This document shows, one piece after another, positions 9,709 to 17,635 of a stretch of DNA of 64,000 bases. A program made the translations under genes and the position numbers. The stretch covers positions 620,001-684,000 of the forward strand of contig NZ_JAFFID010000001.1 in assembly GCF_017355955.1 (NCBI RefSeq), given 5' to 3'. The notes beneath the pieces are model-generated. The model searched no databases. It saw only the letters and a list, made by a program, of their open reading frames with translations, and had not been told where the DNA came from. Position 1 is the first letter of the stretch. The number at the start of each line of letters is the position of its first letter. Source of the stretch: Sabulibacter ruber. Lineage in GTDB: Bacteria > Bacteroidota > Bacteroidia > Cytophagales > Hymenobacteraceae.

Positions 9709-10326
9709 TCAAGGTACTAATTTGAATTTTCGCTCTCTGAACAGGTACACCTGCAGGCCCACATTGAGGGACGGACCAAATTCTGTGATCTTCCTATTTC
9801 CTTCGGCCGGCCGGTTTTCCTGGTAATAAGAGAAGTGCAGGGCCGGCTCCACTGCTATTTTAGGGTTAATGAAGATGGCATAGCCCACCCCTCCTCTAAA
9901 CTCAGCGCTTTCGGTCTTGGGAACATTGGGTCTGGTATTCATCCCAATGGTAGCACTGGCCTCCGTAAAGATACCGTTGTCCCAGAAATAGCGGGCAAAG
10001 GGCCCCGCCATGAGGTTGGTGGATTGGGTAGGAATCTGGTTGTCCATCTTTTCTTTGTAATGGTACACACTTGCCCTTACCCCCAACGCAAAATCATGTA
10101 AGAAAAAGTACCCTACTTTGGCATCCATGTCAAATTGCTGCCGATGCCCGGAGACAGGTTCCCCATTACTGGTGATATTGATTTTGCGGTAAGAACCAGA
10201 CACGCTTCCTCCTACCATGAGGGTCCGCTGAATAATTTTAGCTGGAATAAGAGTGCCTCTGTTTTCCTGGGCTTTCACTTGGAAAAAACCAAGAAGGAAA
10301 ATGCCTAAGTAGAATAATTTTCTCAT
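9709..10326 (-). CDS. Small outer-membrane beta-barrel protein
   Basis: 205 residues with a signal peptide (MRKLFYLGIFLLGFFQVKA, cleavage before Q). The rest alternates polar and hydrophobic residues with recurrent aromatic ends (VGYFFLHDFALGVRASVYHY, PALHFSYYQ, LNVGLQVYLF), as in 8-strand OmpA-like or OmpW-like barrels. No peptidoglycan-binding domain is present. The function is unknown. It is monocistronic, with its own terminator at 9662-9691. Confidence 0.8.
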   Translation of the reverse strand: MRKLFYLGIFLLGFFQVKAQENRGTLIPAKIIQRTLMVGGSVSGSYRKINITSNGEPVSGHRQQFDMDAKVGYFFLHDFALGVRASVYHYKEKMDNQIPTQSTNLMAGPFARYFWDNGIFTEASATIGMNTRPNVPKTESAEFRGGVGYAIFINPKIAVEPALHFSYYQENRPAEGNRKITEFGPSLNVGLQVYLFRERKFKLVP

Positions 10327-10435
10327 ACAGTCAAAGTAAAGGGTGAACCGGTCTTTCTTTGGCTTTTACGAGGACGCAAAGTCAAGTAAGAGAATTATTC
10401 AAACAACTTAATAGGATTTACGCTATATAGACAAA

Positions 10436-11203
10436 CTATTTATTTGAATCCAAAAGAGCCTGAAGTTCAACCGCTAGGGATAACGTGTATTCGTACCCGA
10501 TAGTGTACATTTCCCTGGCTCTTTTTAAATCATAGATGTGGTAGTCCCTGAGCTTCTGAGGTTCAATGAACAAATTGCAGAGGGCTGTTCTGGGCAGAAC
10601 GTTGGCATGTAAGGCAAGATGGAAAATCCGTTCGGTTACGCTCCTGATGCTGGAGATGTCTGCCTTGAAATTAGTAGGGTTGGCGTGCACCCCAATTATC
10701 TTGTCGCACTCACCGGTAAGGCATTCTACCGGCAGGTTATTGACAATTCCGCCGTCTACCAACATTTTTTTGTCCTGCTGCACGGGTTTGTACAACACCG
10801 GTACCGCCGAGGAAGCCTTCAAGGCCTCTGCCACGGAGCCTTTGGTGAAGTACACGGTACTTCCCTCTACCAGGTCAAGGGCAGAAACAATCAAAGTGAT
10901 GGGAAGCTGTTCAAAGGTGACACCCTTCAGGTGTTCATCAAATACCTTGTGCAGGGCCTGGGTGTGTAATATTCCCCGGTTAAGGGCGGGCTTCAGGAGT
11001 TTGGGAAACGGTAGATCGCATACCAAGCGCAGGATCTCTTCTGGAGTAAACCCCGCGGCATAAAAAGCCCCTGCAATTGCCCCCGAACTAACCCCTGATA
11101 TGGCATGAATAGGCACACTAAGTTCCTGCAGGGCTTGCAACACCCCAAGATGCGCTACCCCGCGGGCTGCTCCCCCAGATAAGCAAAGTCCCAGCTTCAC
11201 CAT
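10436..11203 (-). CDS. Patatin-like phospholipase
   Basis: 255-residue serine hydrolase of the patatin/RssA type. Visible are the oxyanion glycine block GGAARG (10-15), the nucleophile elbow GVSSG with Ser39, and the catalytic-dyad Asp150 in DGGIVNNLP. No signal peptide is seen, so it is probably cytosolic and acts on membrane lipids or acyl esters. It follows the metallo-hydrolase gene by 2 bp on the same strand, so the two are almost certainly co-transcribed. Confidence 0.92.
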   Translation of the reverse strand: MVKLGLCLSGGAARGVAHLGVLQALQELSVPIHAISGVSSGAIAGAFYAAGFTPEEILRLVCDLPFPKLLKPALNRGILHTQALHKVFDEHLKGVTFEQLPITLIVSALDLVEGSTVYFTKGSVAEALKASSAVPVLYKPVQQDKKMLVDGGIVNNLPVECLTGECDKIIGVHANPTNFKADISSIRSVTERIFHLALHANVLPRTALCNLFIEPQKLRDYHIYDLKRAREMYTIGYEYTLSLAVELQALLDSNK

Positions 11204-11205
11204 GC

Positions 11206-12051
11206 TTACAAATCAGAGAAAGGAAAAATCTGGTCAACCCGCACGCCTTTCTCGGTGTGTTTAACCGTGCAGCACTCGTTCTGGGCATCATGTTCAAAGA
11301 ACAGCACCCATTGCTCGTCGGCGGCTCGGTTTAAGAAAGCCTCTTTCTCCTGCAAGGTCAGAAGCGGCCGGGTATCATACCCCATCACGTAAGGCAGCGG
11401 TAAATGCCCCACCGAAGGCAACAAATCTGCCATAAAGCAAAGCGTTTTCTCTTTATACTGCAGCCGGGGCACCATCATCTTATCGGTGTGGCCGTCTACG
11501 TAGGTCACCTCAAACCCGGGCAAGAACTGCTCCTGCCCTACTTGCAAAAACTCCAACTGACCGCTTTCCTGGATGGGCAGAATGTTTTCCTTCAGAAAGC
11601 TGGCCTTTTCCCGCGGATTGGGTTCTGTGGCCCAGGTCCAATGGTCCTGGTTGCTCCAGTACCGGGCATTGGAGAAGACCGTCTCCAAACCACCGTCTTT
11701 GCCATACCGCACCGATCCGCCGCAATGGTCAAAATGCAGGTGCGTCAGGAAAACATCGGTGATGTCTGAAAAACCGAACCCCGCTTTCTTCAGGGATTTC
11801 TCCAGGGAGTCATCGCCGTGCAGGTAGTAGTAGCTGAAGAACTTGGCGTCTTGCTTGTCCCCTATTCCGTTGTCTATCAAGATAAGCCGGTCACCTGTTT
11901 CCACCAACAGGCAGCGCATGGCCCAGGTGCAGAGATTGTTTTCGTCTGCCGGGTTGGTGCGCTGCCAGATGGTTTTGGGTACCACGCCAAACATGGCACC
12001 GCCGTCTAGTTTGAAATTTCCGGTATTAATGGGGTATAGATTCAACGACAT
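11206..12051 (-). CDS. Metallo-beta-lactamase-fold hydrolase
   Basis: 281 residues with the full binuclear zinc motif THLHFDHCGG and a later HTDK histidine. The N-terminus (PINTGNFKLDGGAMFGVVP) and the overall length resemble the lactonase-like branch that cleaves cyclic esters; I cannot assign the substrate. No signal peptide. It lies 2 bp before the patatin gene and 50 bp after accA on the same strand, so an accA-MBL-patatin lipid-related operon is plausible. Confidence 0.88.
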   Translation of the reverse strand: MSLNLYPINTGNFKLDGGAMFGVVPKTIWQRTNPADENNLCTWAMRCLLVETGDRLILIDNGIGDKQDAKFFSYYYLHGDDSLEKSLKKAGFGFSDITDVFLTHLHFDHCGGSVRYGKDGGLETVFSNARYWSNQDHWTWATEPNPREKASFLKENILPIQESGQLEFLQVGQEQFLPGFEVTYVDGHTDKMMVPRLQYKEKTLCFMADLLPSVGHLPLPYVMGYDTRPLLTLQEKEAFLNRAADEQWVLFFEHDAQNECCTVKHTEKGVRVDQIFPFSDL

Positions 12052-12101
12052 GGGGGGAACGTTTTACGCCTGAATTCTGAAAAAAGAGCCGGTAAACGGA
12101 A

Positions 12102-13049
12102 TTACTCCGTTACCACGCCCATTTGCCCGAACTTATCAATGCGCTGCATGATACGTTCTTCGGCCGGAATAACTTCCAACTCCTCTAAAGTGGAAAGGAT
12201 TTTTTTCTTCAAGGTTCTGATCATCTTCTCTGGGTTCACGTGCGCGCCTCCCAGGGGCTCTTTGATGATGCCGTCTACCAGTTTATTGCCCAGCATGTCT
12301 TTGGCCGTCAGTTTGAGAGCTTCGGCGGCCTGTTCTTTGTAGTTCCAGCTGCGCCATAAGATAGAAGAGCAGGACTCCGGAGAGATAACTGAATACCACG
12401 TGTTTTCCAACATGTAAACGCGGTCTCCAATGCCAATGCCCAACGCACCACCAGAGGCTCCTTCGCCAATGATGATACAGATCACAGGCACCTTCAGCAT
12501 GAACATCTCTTTAAGGTTGCGCGCGATGGCTTCGCCTTGTCCTCTCTCCTCGGCTTCCAGACCTGGGAAAGCACCCGGCGTATCAATAAAGGTAATAATT
12601 GGTTTATTGAATTTCTCGGCCAGTTTCATGAGGCGTAATGCCTTGCGGTAACCTTCTGGGTTAGCCATCCCGAAGTTGCGGTACTGGCGCTCTTTGGTGT
12701 TACGGCCTTTCTGCTGACCAATGAACATGACTGTTTTTCCTTCAATCTCACCAAAACCACCTACCATGGCTTTGTCATCGCGCACGTTGCGGTCACCGTG
12801 TAATTCAATGAAAGAAGAAGTCAAGCCATTGATATAGTCTAAGGTATAAGGCCGCTCTACGTGGCGTGAGAGCTGCACCCGCTGCCAGCGGGTAAGATTG
12901 GCGTAGGTTTCTTTCTTAAGCGTCTTAATTTTTTCCTCCAATGCCTGAACTGCCTCGCTTACGTCTACCTGGCTTTCTGAGGCCAGTTTCTTCATTTCGG
13001 CAAGTTTCCCTTCCAGGGAAGCAATGGGTTGTTCAAAATCTAATAGCAT
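12102..13049 (-). CDS. accA: Acetyl-CoA carboxylase carboxyltransferase subunit alpha
   Basis: 315 residues, normal length. AccA and AccD form the carboxyltransferase that moves CO2 from biotin to acetyl-CoA, giving malonyl-CoA for fatty-acid synthesis. The N-terminal coiled region ([16 protein letters not shown]) and the crotonase-fold blocks [20 protein letters not shown] and [12 protein letters not shown] are typical. accD is not in the window. A -7 box lies 36 bp upstream. The two genes downstream on the same strand act on esters or lipids. Confidence 0.97.
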   Translation of the reverse strand: MLLDFEQPIASLEGKLAEMKKLASESQVDVSEAVQALEEKIKTLKKETYANLTRWQRVQLSRHVERPYTLDYINGLTSSFIELHGDRNVRDDKAMVGGFGEIEGKTVMFIGQQKGRNTKERQYRNFGMANPEGYRKALRLMKLAEKFNKPIITFIDTPGAFPGLEAEERGQGEAIARNLKEMFMLKVPVICIIIGEGASGGALGIGIGDRVYMLENTWYSVISPESCSSILWRSWNYKEQAAEALKLTAKDMLGNKLVDGIIKEPLGGAHVNPEKMIRTLKKKILSTLEELEVIPAEERIMQRIDKFGQMGVVTE

Positions 13050-13084
13050 ACTAATGCCCCTTACGTTTAGCTAAAGTGTGACTA

Positions 13085-13092
13085 CAAAGGTA
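13085..13092 (-). promoter_or_regulatory. -7 box of the accA promoter
   Basis: On the minus strand this reads TACCTTTG, an exact TAnnTTTG match, 36 bp before the accA start. No convincing -33 TTG at the usual spacing. Confidence 0.45.
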
Positions 13093-13215
13093 AACGAAAC
13101 TTGCAAAGTTTAGTAGCAGGACTTTTTTCAAGTTTTTAAGGAAAATTTTCGGTTTGAGAATGAACCTGTTACCTGTTCAGGCATATATAAATTTGCCTAT
13201 TTTTAGGTTTGCCCC

Positions 13216-13246
13216 TTGTGTGGTAAAAATCTACCCCCCATATTTG
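13216..13246 (+). promoter_or_regulatory. Promoter of the first tRNA-Asp
   Basis: TTG (13216-13218), 20 nt, then CATATTTG (13239-13246). The same two boxes at the same spacing precede the second copy although the sequence between them differs, which supports them as functional promoter elements. Confidence 0.65.
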
Positions 13247-13390
13247 CATCATCAAAACGGGACAGCAGGTCCTGAGAAGATAAAAAGTTGGTCCGGTAGT
13301 TCAGTTGGTTAGAATGCCGCCCTGTCACGGCGGAGGTCGCGGGTTCGAGTCCCGTCCGGACCGCAGAAGCCTCTCAGAAATGAGAGGCTT
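13239..13390 (+). repeat. Direct repeat unit 1 (-7 box, leader, tRNA-Asp, terminator)
   Basis: These 152 bp recur at 13547-13698 with one difference (T at 13249, C in the other copy). The unit begins at the -7 box and ends inside the terminator T-run, exactly one transcription unit. Confidence 0.9.
13290..13363 (+). tRNA. tRNA-Asp(GTC), copy 1
   Basis: 74 nt. The acceptor arm GGTCCGG pairs with CCGGACC. The anticodon stem is CCGCC/GGCGG with loop CTGTCAC giving anticodon GTC. The T-arm contains GGTTCGAGTCC. The discriminator is G, and CCA is not encoded. Confidence 0.97.
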
Positions 13391-13394
13391 TTTT
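13367..13394 (+). terminator. Terminator of tRNA-Asp copy 1
   Basis: AAGCCTCTCA and TGAGAGGCTT close a GAAA tetraloop and are followed by T residues. Confidence 0.85.
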
Positions 13395-13436
13395 GTGCTC
13401 TTTCGTTTAGGAAGCCTTGCAGGAGGCTCGCCTCAG

Positions 13437-13472
13437 TTTTTGGGCTTGATTTGCTTAAAACAGGTTCAAAAC
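13437..13472. repeat. Interspersed palindrome copy between the two tRNAs
   Basis: A left half TTTTTGGGCTTGATTTGC is followed by a right half TTAAAACAGGTTCAAAAC. It matches the window-wide consensus (left TTTTAGGCCTGTTTTC, right GAAAACAGGCCTAAAA) imperfectly. Confidence 0.45.
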
Positions 13473-13523
13473 AGAACTAAAGGCACAAACCAGAAAAAAA
13501 GTTAAGTTTCTTGATGCAGAAAG

Positions 13524-13554
13524 TTGCATCGTAAAATTTAACTCTACATATTTG
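13524..13554 (+). promoter_or_regulatory. Promoter of the second tRNA-Asp
   Basis: TTG (13524-13526), 20 nt, then CATATTTG (13547-13554), the same arrangement as in front of copy 1. Confidence 0.65.
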
Positions 13555-13698
13555 CACCATCAAAACGGGACAGCAGGTCCTGAGAAGATAAAAAGTTGGT
13601 CCGGTAGTTCAGTTGGTTAGAATGCCGCCCTGTCACGGCGGAGGTCGCGGGTTCGAGTCCCGTCCGGACCGCAGAAGCCTCTCAGAAATGAGAGGCTT
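13547..13698 (+). repeat. Direct repeat unit 2 (-7 box, leader, tRNA-Asp, terminator)
   Basis: Second copy of the 152-bp unit at 13239-13390, offset by exactly 308 bp. Confidence 0.9.
13598..13671 (+). tRNA. tRNA-Asp(GTC), copy 2
   Basis: Identical in all 74 positions to copy 1, with anticodon GTC. It is followed by the same GAAA-loop terminator hairpin (13675-13700). Confidence 0.97.
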
Positions 13699-13700
13699 CT
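13675..13700 (+). terminator. Terminator of tRNA-Asp copy 2
   Basis: The same AAGCCTCTCA/TGAGAGGCTT hairpin as after copy 1. The T-run is interrupted by one C. Confidence 0.75.
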
Positions 13701-13829
13701 TTATTTCTTTCCTGTTTTTCTACTTATTAGCCTTATGCTTAACAGGCTAAGGCTATTCCATCTCACGCCGTCTAAGTTTCGTATAAGCCAAAGCTTAAAG
13801 TTAGACACTTACCCTTCCACCTACTGTAT

Positions 13830-14372
13830 ATGCACGGCTTTATTCTGCTGGAATTTGAGAAGTATATTATCAAAGAACATGGGTTTGCCGTTTGGAACAA
13901 CATTTCCAGGAAAGCCAATGCAGAAGGATTATCGATAGATGCCACGCAGGTATATCCTGACTCCATTGTTTTTTCACTGGTGGGAGAAGCTATTAAGGAG
14001 TTGGATGCAGAACCGGGTACTTTTCTGGAGAGATTTGGGTACGCGCTTGTCCCCAACTTGTTGAAGGTGTACAAAGCCTATATAGATCCGGCCTGGAGAA
14101 CCATGGATGTTCTGGAGCACACAGAACGCACCATGCACCATGCCGTGCGAACCAACAACCCAGAAGTTACCCCTCCTATTTTGGAGATAACCCGGAAGGG
14201 CCCTAAATCTCTGCAGATAATCTATAGATCTAAAAGGAATATTCCTCAGTTGGGGGTAGGTGTAATCAAAGGGATTGCAAACCACTACGGAGAGTTGCCT
14301 AAACTCCATCTCCACCTAACCCAAACGGCAGAAGATGGAGTTTACCTGATTGATGTGTCCATGCTCTCATAG
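13830..14372 (+). CDS. H-NOX (heme NO/O2-binding) sensor protein, stand-alone
   Basis: 180 residues, exactly the size of one H-NOX domain. The N-terminus MHGFILLEFEKYIIKEHG fits the family. The heme-propionate clamp YxSxR is present as YRSKR (132-136), at the position known from cyanobacterial H-NOX. His103 or His104 (in ERTMHHAVR) sits where the proximal heme ligand is expected. Such domains bind NO, sometimes O2, and signal to a partner kinase or cyclase. No such partner is adjacent; the next gene, convergent, is an XRE regulator. Family call firm, partner unknown. Confidence 0.85.
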   Translation: MHGFILLEFEKYIIKEHGFAVWNNISRKANAEGLSIDATQVYPDSIVFSLVGEAIKELDAEPGTFLERFGYALVPNLLKVYKAYIDPAWRTMDVLEHTERTMHHAVRTNNPEVTPPILEITRKGPKSLQIIYRSKRNIPQLGVGVIKGIANHYGELPKLHLHLTQTAEDGVYLIDVSMLS

Positions 14373-14584
14373 CACTATCCTTCAATTCAAACTGCTTTTA
14401 TTTTACCTGACCAGAGAACCCTTTAGAAAGAAGGCCTTCCTATTCTTTGACTGAACGGGGGCTTCAACTTTACCGGTGCCCCATGCCTGAGGTGTGCCTA
14501 TACCCACAAAGCACCTCTTCTTTAAATTCAATTTGTATAAAGCCCTACTACTGCTTTCAGCTGCGGTTGCCAGGCAGCAAAATA

Positions 14585-15028
14585 CTAATTGGGTTGATCA
14601 AAGCTTTCGAATTTTCCGTCTGAATACAGGAGAATAACCTTTATTACTTTTCTTTCCTCAGAGGCGAGTTGCTGCTTCACTCCTTTTATTTGAGAATTTG
14701 GCAATTGCACTTTCTCATTCCTTTGAGCCGAATGAAGCTCTTCTGAGCTCTTCTGGGTTTCTAGGGTTTCTATTGAGCTAGTGGCTTCGGTAGCCCTATT
14801 TTCATCTAACCTTTTTAGCATTTCACCCTGGCCCAGCAGTAGCCATTCTGGGGAGATTTCTGAAAAACGGGCCAGAATCTTTTGCACCACCTCTAAACTG
14901 GCTTTGTTTCTTTCAGACAAAATATGGCTTATCACGGCTCTTGCCACCCCAATCTCGTCGGCAAAAGTAGCTGGTCCCAATGAGCTCCAACTAAGTATTT
15001 CGGTAATCCTGGAAAGTAATTCTGCCAC
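14585..15028 (-). CDS. XRE-family helix-turn-helix regulator
   Basis: 147 residues. Residues about 5-70 form a Cro/CI-type HTH (TFADEIGVARAVISHILSER as helices 2-3), followed by EWLLLGQGEML, which is typical of Bacteroidota XRE proteins. The C-terminal half is polar and probably disordered (many Ser, Thr, Glu). It is convergent with the H-NOX gene. The 655-bp upstream spacer contains a 57-bp palindrome about 195 bp from the start, a candidate operator. Confidence 0.85.
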   Translation of the reverse strand: MAELLSRITEILSWSSLGPATFADEIGVARAVISHILSERNKASLEVVQKILARFSEISPEWLLLGQGEMLKRLDENRATEATSSIETLETQKSSEELHSAQRNEKVQLPNSQIKGVKQQLASEERKVIKVILLYSDGKFESFDQPN

Positions 15029-15221
15029 TTTGGTCTTGAGTAGGTAAGAAAAGGATGCTATCTAAATGTAACGCTAACCCTGTTCGGAATAAAAGGCTTA
15101 AGTTGATAAGCTTACACCCTAAACTTAAGTGCAACTTGAATAAACAACCTTAATATGTTCAAGCATAATCACTTACGCTGTAAAGAAACCTAACCATCCT
15201 ATTTAATGTATTCGCAATATA

Positions 15222-15278
15222 ACAAATTTAAACCCAGTTTACATTTGTTATACAATTGTAAACTGGGTTTAAATTTGT
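15222..15278. repeat. 57-bp AT-rich palindrome upstream of the XRE gene
   Basis: Perfect 22-nt arms (15222-15243 and 15257-15278). The 13-nt centre itself pairs further (TTGT/ACAA), leaving a 3-nt loop and one mismatch. There is no T-run, so it is more cruciform or operator-like than terminator-like. Confidence 0.75.
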
Positions 15279-15598
15279 ATAAGCTATCAATTCAGACCTT
15301 GTTGTATTAATTATTAGGATTTGGTAACCTTAGTGCTTCTCTCTTAACTACCGCAACACCAGGTCTGCCACATTGACAAAGGGGAATGGGTTTGAAGCAC
15401 TAGGTCTAACTTATCCTTTCCTTTAATCTGCTACTCTTCCACCTTGTGAGTAAGATGTATCAATAAAGCAGTTTTTGAATTCTTGTTGGGAAGAAGCGGT
15501 AAATGTAATGGCCTACCTCAAGACAGATCTACATGCCAATGCAACTAAACCCTAAGTTGCACATTTAAAATATTCAGGAAAGCTGTTTTGGTTTTGGC

Positions 15599-15655
15599 AA
15601 AAGAAGAGGCCCCGTTCCTGCTCATACTTTGAGCAGGAACGGGGCCTCTTCTTTT
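15599..15655 (-). terminator. Strong terminator downstream of the L,D-transpeptidase gene
   Basis: A perfect 26-bp stem (15599-15624 with 15630-15655) with a 5-nt loop and A/T ends, 28 bp past the stop of the minus-strand gene. Confidence 0.9.
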
Positions 15656-15683
15656 AGAGCTCTACAGAGAACCTTACAACCTA

Positions 15684-17357
15684 TTATCTAAAATAAGCCA
15701 TTTCTAAATCCCTATCGTGACCGTAGACATCATCCCGGAAATGTACAGCACCGGCATCGTCTACCCAAGCGGTGAAATATACAATGTACACCGGCACTTT
15801 TGCAGAGAGATTCACATACTTTTCTTCGCCTCCGTGCATGGCTGCTTTGATGGCAGAAGGGGTCCACTGTTTCTGATCCTTCAGCAGGTACTGCGCCAAC
15901 TCAAATGGCTTCTCTAACCTGATACAGCCGTGGCTGAAACCTCTTTCGGCCTGGTTGAACAGGTGATCTGACGGGGTATCGTGCAGGTAAACATTGTGCT
16001 CGTTCGGGAAGATGAATTTCACAAACCCTAATGGGTTCTTACTTCCCGGGCGCTGACGTACCCGGTATTTGAAATTCTCGTCAACTGAGTACCAGTCTAC
16101 CGAAGAAGCAGGCAATACCTGCACCTTATTGTTACCTATGTCTTTCACCAACTCCATATCATTTCGGGCTAAGTAGTTGGGGTTTTGGGCTTGGGCTGGG
16201 GCAATCTCTTCGGTTAAGATTTGCGGTGTGATGTTCCAGTAAGGATAGAACACAATGTACTCCAGTTTATCACTGAAGACCGGGGTAGCATGCATTTCCT
16301 TTCCTACCACCACTTTCATGTTCAACACTTCCTTCCCTTTTTCAAAAACGTGCAACATGTATTCAGGGATGTTCACAAACACATACTTATCCTCAAAGCG
16401 CTTGGGCACCCAACGCCACCGCTCCATGTTCAGGATAATCTGGTCAATCCTTTCTTCAATCGGGATGTTCATGACACGTAAGGTCTCCCCTCCTACTACC
16501 CCATCGGGTTTTAAGCCATGCCTGATCTGGAAGTTCTTCACAGCGGCGGCAAGTTGAGGATCATATACCCGGTTTTGCGGGGTGTTTTCAGCGGGTTTGC
16601 CCAGGATACGGTGTCTCACGGTTAATACGGCTTGCGCAGAATCACCGGGCTTCAGCATTTTAGTAGCCAGCTCAATTTTAGGCCAGCCCCCCTCCTGTTT
16701 GGCTTGGCGGTACTGTTTCAGGGCCGTTCTGAGCCGGATGTACCCGTCGTGCAGGGCTTCAAACTCATAGTAAGGATAACGGCTCTCCCGCTCCTTCAGA
16801 ATGGTCTGCAGCGCTTTGTGCAGTTTTATTTTGTTTCGTTTTACCTCCCACTCAATGTTATCCATGCTACGGGGGTCAACGGTTCCCTTGTAGAAGTCAG
16901 TGGCATAATCAAAGTAAGAGGCGGTTAAGGTTACATCCAGTTCTTCCTGCAGCTTGTGGCGGGTAGAATCATTCTTGGCCTGCTCCAGCCGTTGAAACAT
17001 TCCCTTCAAGTCTTTGCGGGCATAGTCATTGGGGTTGAGGCCTTCTTCATGGGCTCTACCAATTACTTCCACCAACTTGTAGGCCTGGGGCACCAACTCC
17101 CCGTCTTTAAACCAGGCGAACCGGTACTGGCGCTCCCGGTAAAAGAGTTTCATGAGGTTTAGGTGTTCTTTGAAGTCTGCATCGCTCCTGGTGAAGTTCA
17201 CCACGTACACACTGTCGGTTTGTTGAGGAAACTCTTTGGCAGCAGCAAGCGCTACTTTCTTTTGCTGCTTATCGCCAGACTTGGCGCAGGCTGACACCAG
17301 TGCCATGGTCATTATAAGAAACAGGAAAAAACAAAGAGAGATTTTATTTAATTTCAT
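15684..17357 (-). CDS. L,D-transpeptidase lipoprotein (YcbB-like)
   Basis: Cell-wall enzyme that makes 3-3 peptidoglycan crosslinks or attaches proteins, in the periplasm. I start at the Met at 17357 (MKLNKISLCFF), which gives a clean lipoprotein signal with lipobox VSAC. The frame begins six codons earlier. The order is signal, a helical scaffold domain, a peptidoglycan-binding domain near residues 240-310 (FQIRHGLKPDGVVGGETL), then a YkuD domain with the catalytic SHGCIRL motif. At 557 residues it matches the large YcbB type. Monocistronic. Confidence 0.92.
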   Translation of the reverse strand: MKLNKISLCFFLFLIMTMALVSACAKSGDKQQKKVALAAAKEFPQQTDSVYVVNFTRSDADFKEHLNLMKLFYRERQYRFAWFKDGELVPQAYKLVEVIGRAHEEGLNPNDYARKDLKGMFQRLEQAKNDSTRHKLQEELDVTLTASYFDYATDFYKGTVDPRSMDNIEWEVKRNKIKLHKALQTILKERESRYPYYEFEALHDGYIRLRTALKQYRQAKQEGGWPKIELATKMLKPGDSAQAVLTVRHRILGKPAENTPQNRVYDPQLAAAVKNFQIRHGLKPDGVVGGETLRVMNIPIEERIDQIILNMERWRWVPKRFEDKYVFVNIPEYMLHVFEKGKEVLNMKVVVGKEMHATPVFSDKLEYIVFYPYWNITPQILTEEIAPAQAQNPNYLARNDMELVKDIGNNKVQVLPASSVDWYSVDENFKYRVRQRPGSKNPLGFVKFIFPNEHNVYLHDTPSDHLFNQAERGFSHGCIRLEKPFELAQYLLKDQKQWTPSAIKAAMHGGEEKYVNLSAKVPVYIVYFTAWVDDAGAVHFRDDVYGHDRDLEMAYFR

Positions 17358-17635
17358 AGAGGTTCTACCTATCATTGGAGTTTGTTACTTATACTGAGAA
17401 AGGCCTAAAAAGTTAAGGGATAGCCCACATAATAAATTGTACTTTGCTTACAATCATAAACCAACATGTTTCTTGCTTTAAAACCGAAAAACAGCCCTAA
17501 AACAGCTAAACCCAGATAAGCGAATCAGCTTGTTCAGGATTTAGGAATGCCTTTCTAAACGTATTATGTTCAGTAACACCAAAGAACCTGCCAAAGGGCA
17601 AAATGTTTTAACCACAGATATCAAACTCATTCAAA

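Larger units (their letters stand above)
15029..15683. other. 655-bp spacer with palindrome and terminator, no gene
   Basis: No plausible ORF. It holds an AT-rich palindrome (15222-15278), two distant copies of GTGCAACTT in opposite orientation (about 15129-15137 and 15554-15562), and the strong hairpin at 15599-15655. Confidence 0.75.

Noticed and set aside
13305..13505. 66-residue ORF over the first tRNA-Asp
   Set aside because: Its first half is the tRNA and terminator. A tRNA call explains the sequence fully.
15120..15562. GTGCAACTT pair as an XRE operator
   Set aside because: Only two copies, over 400 bp apart and in opposite orientation; too short to exclude chance.
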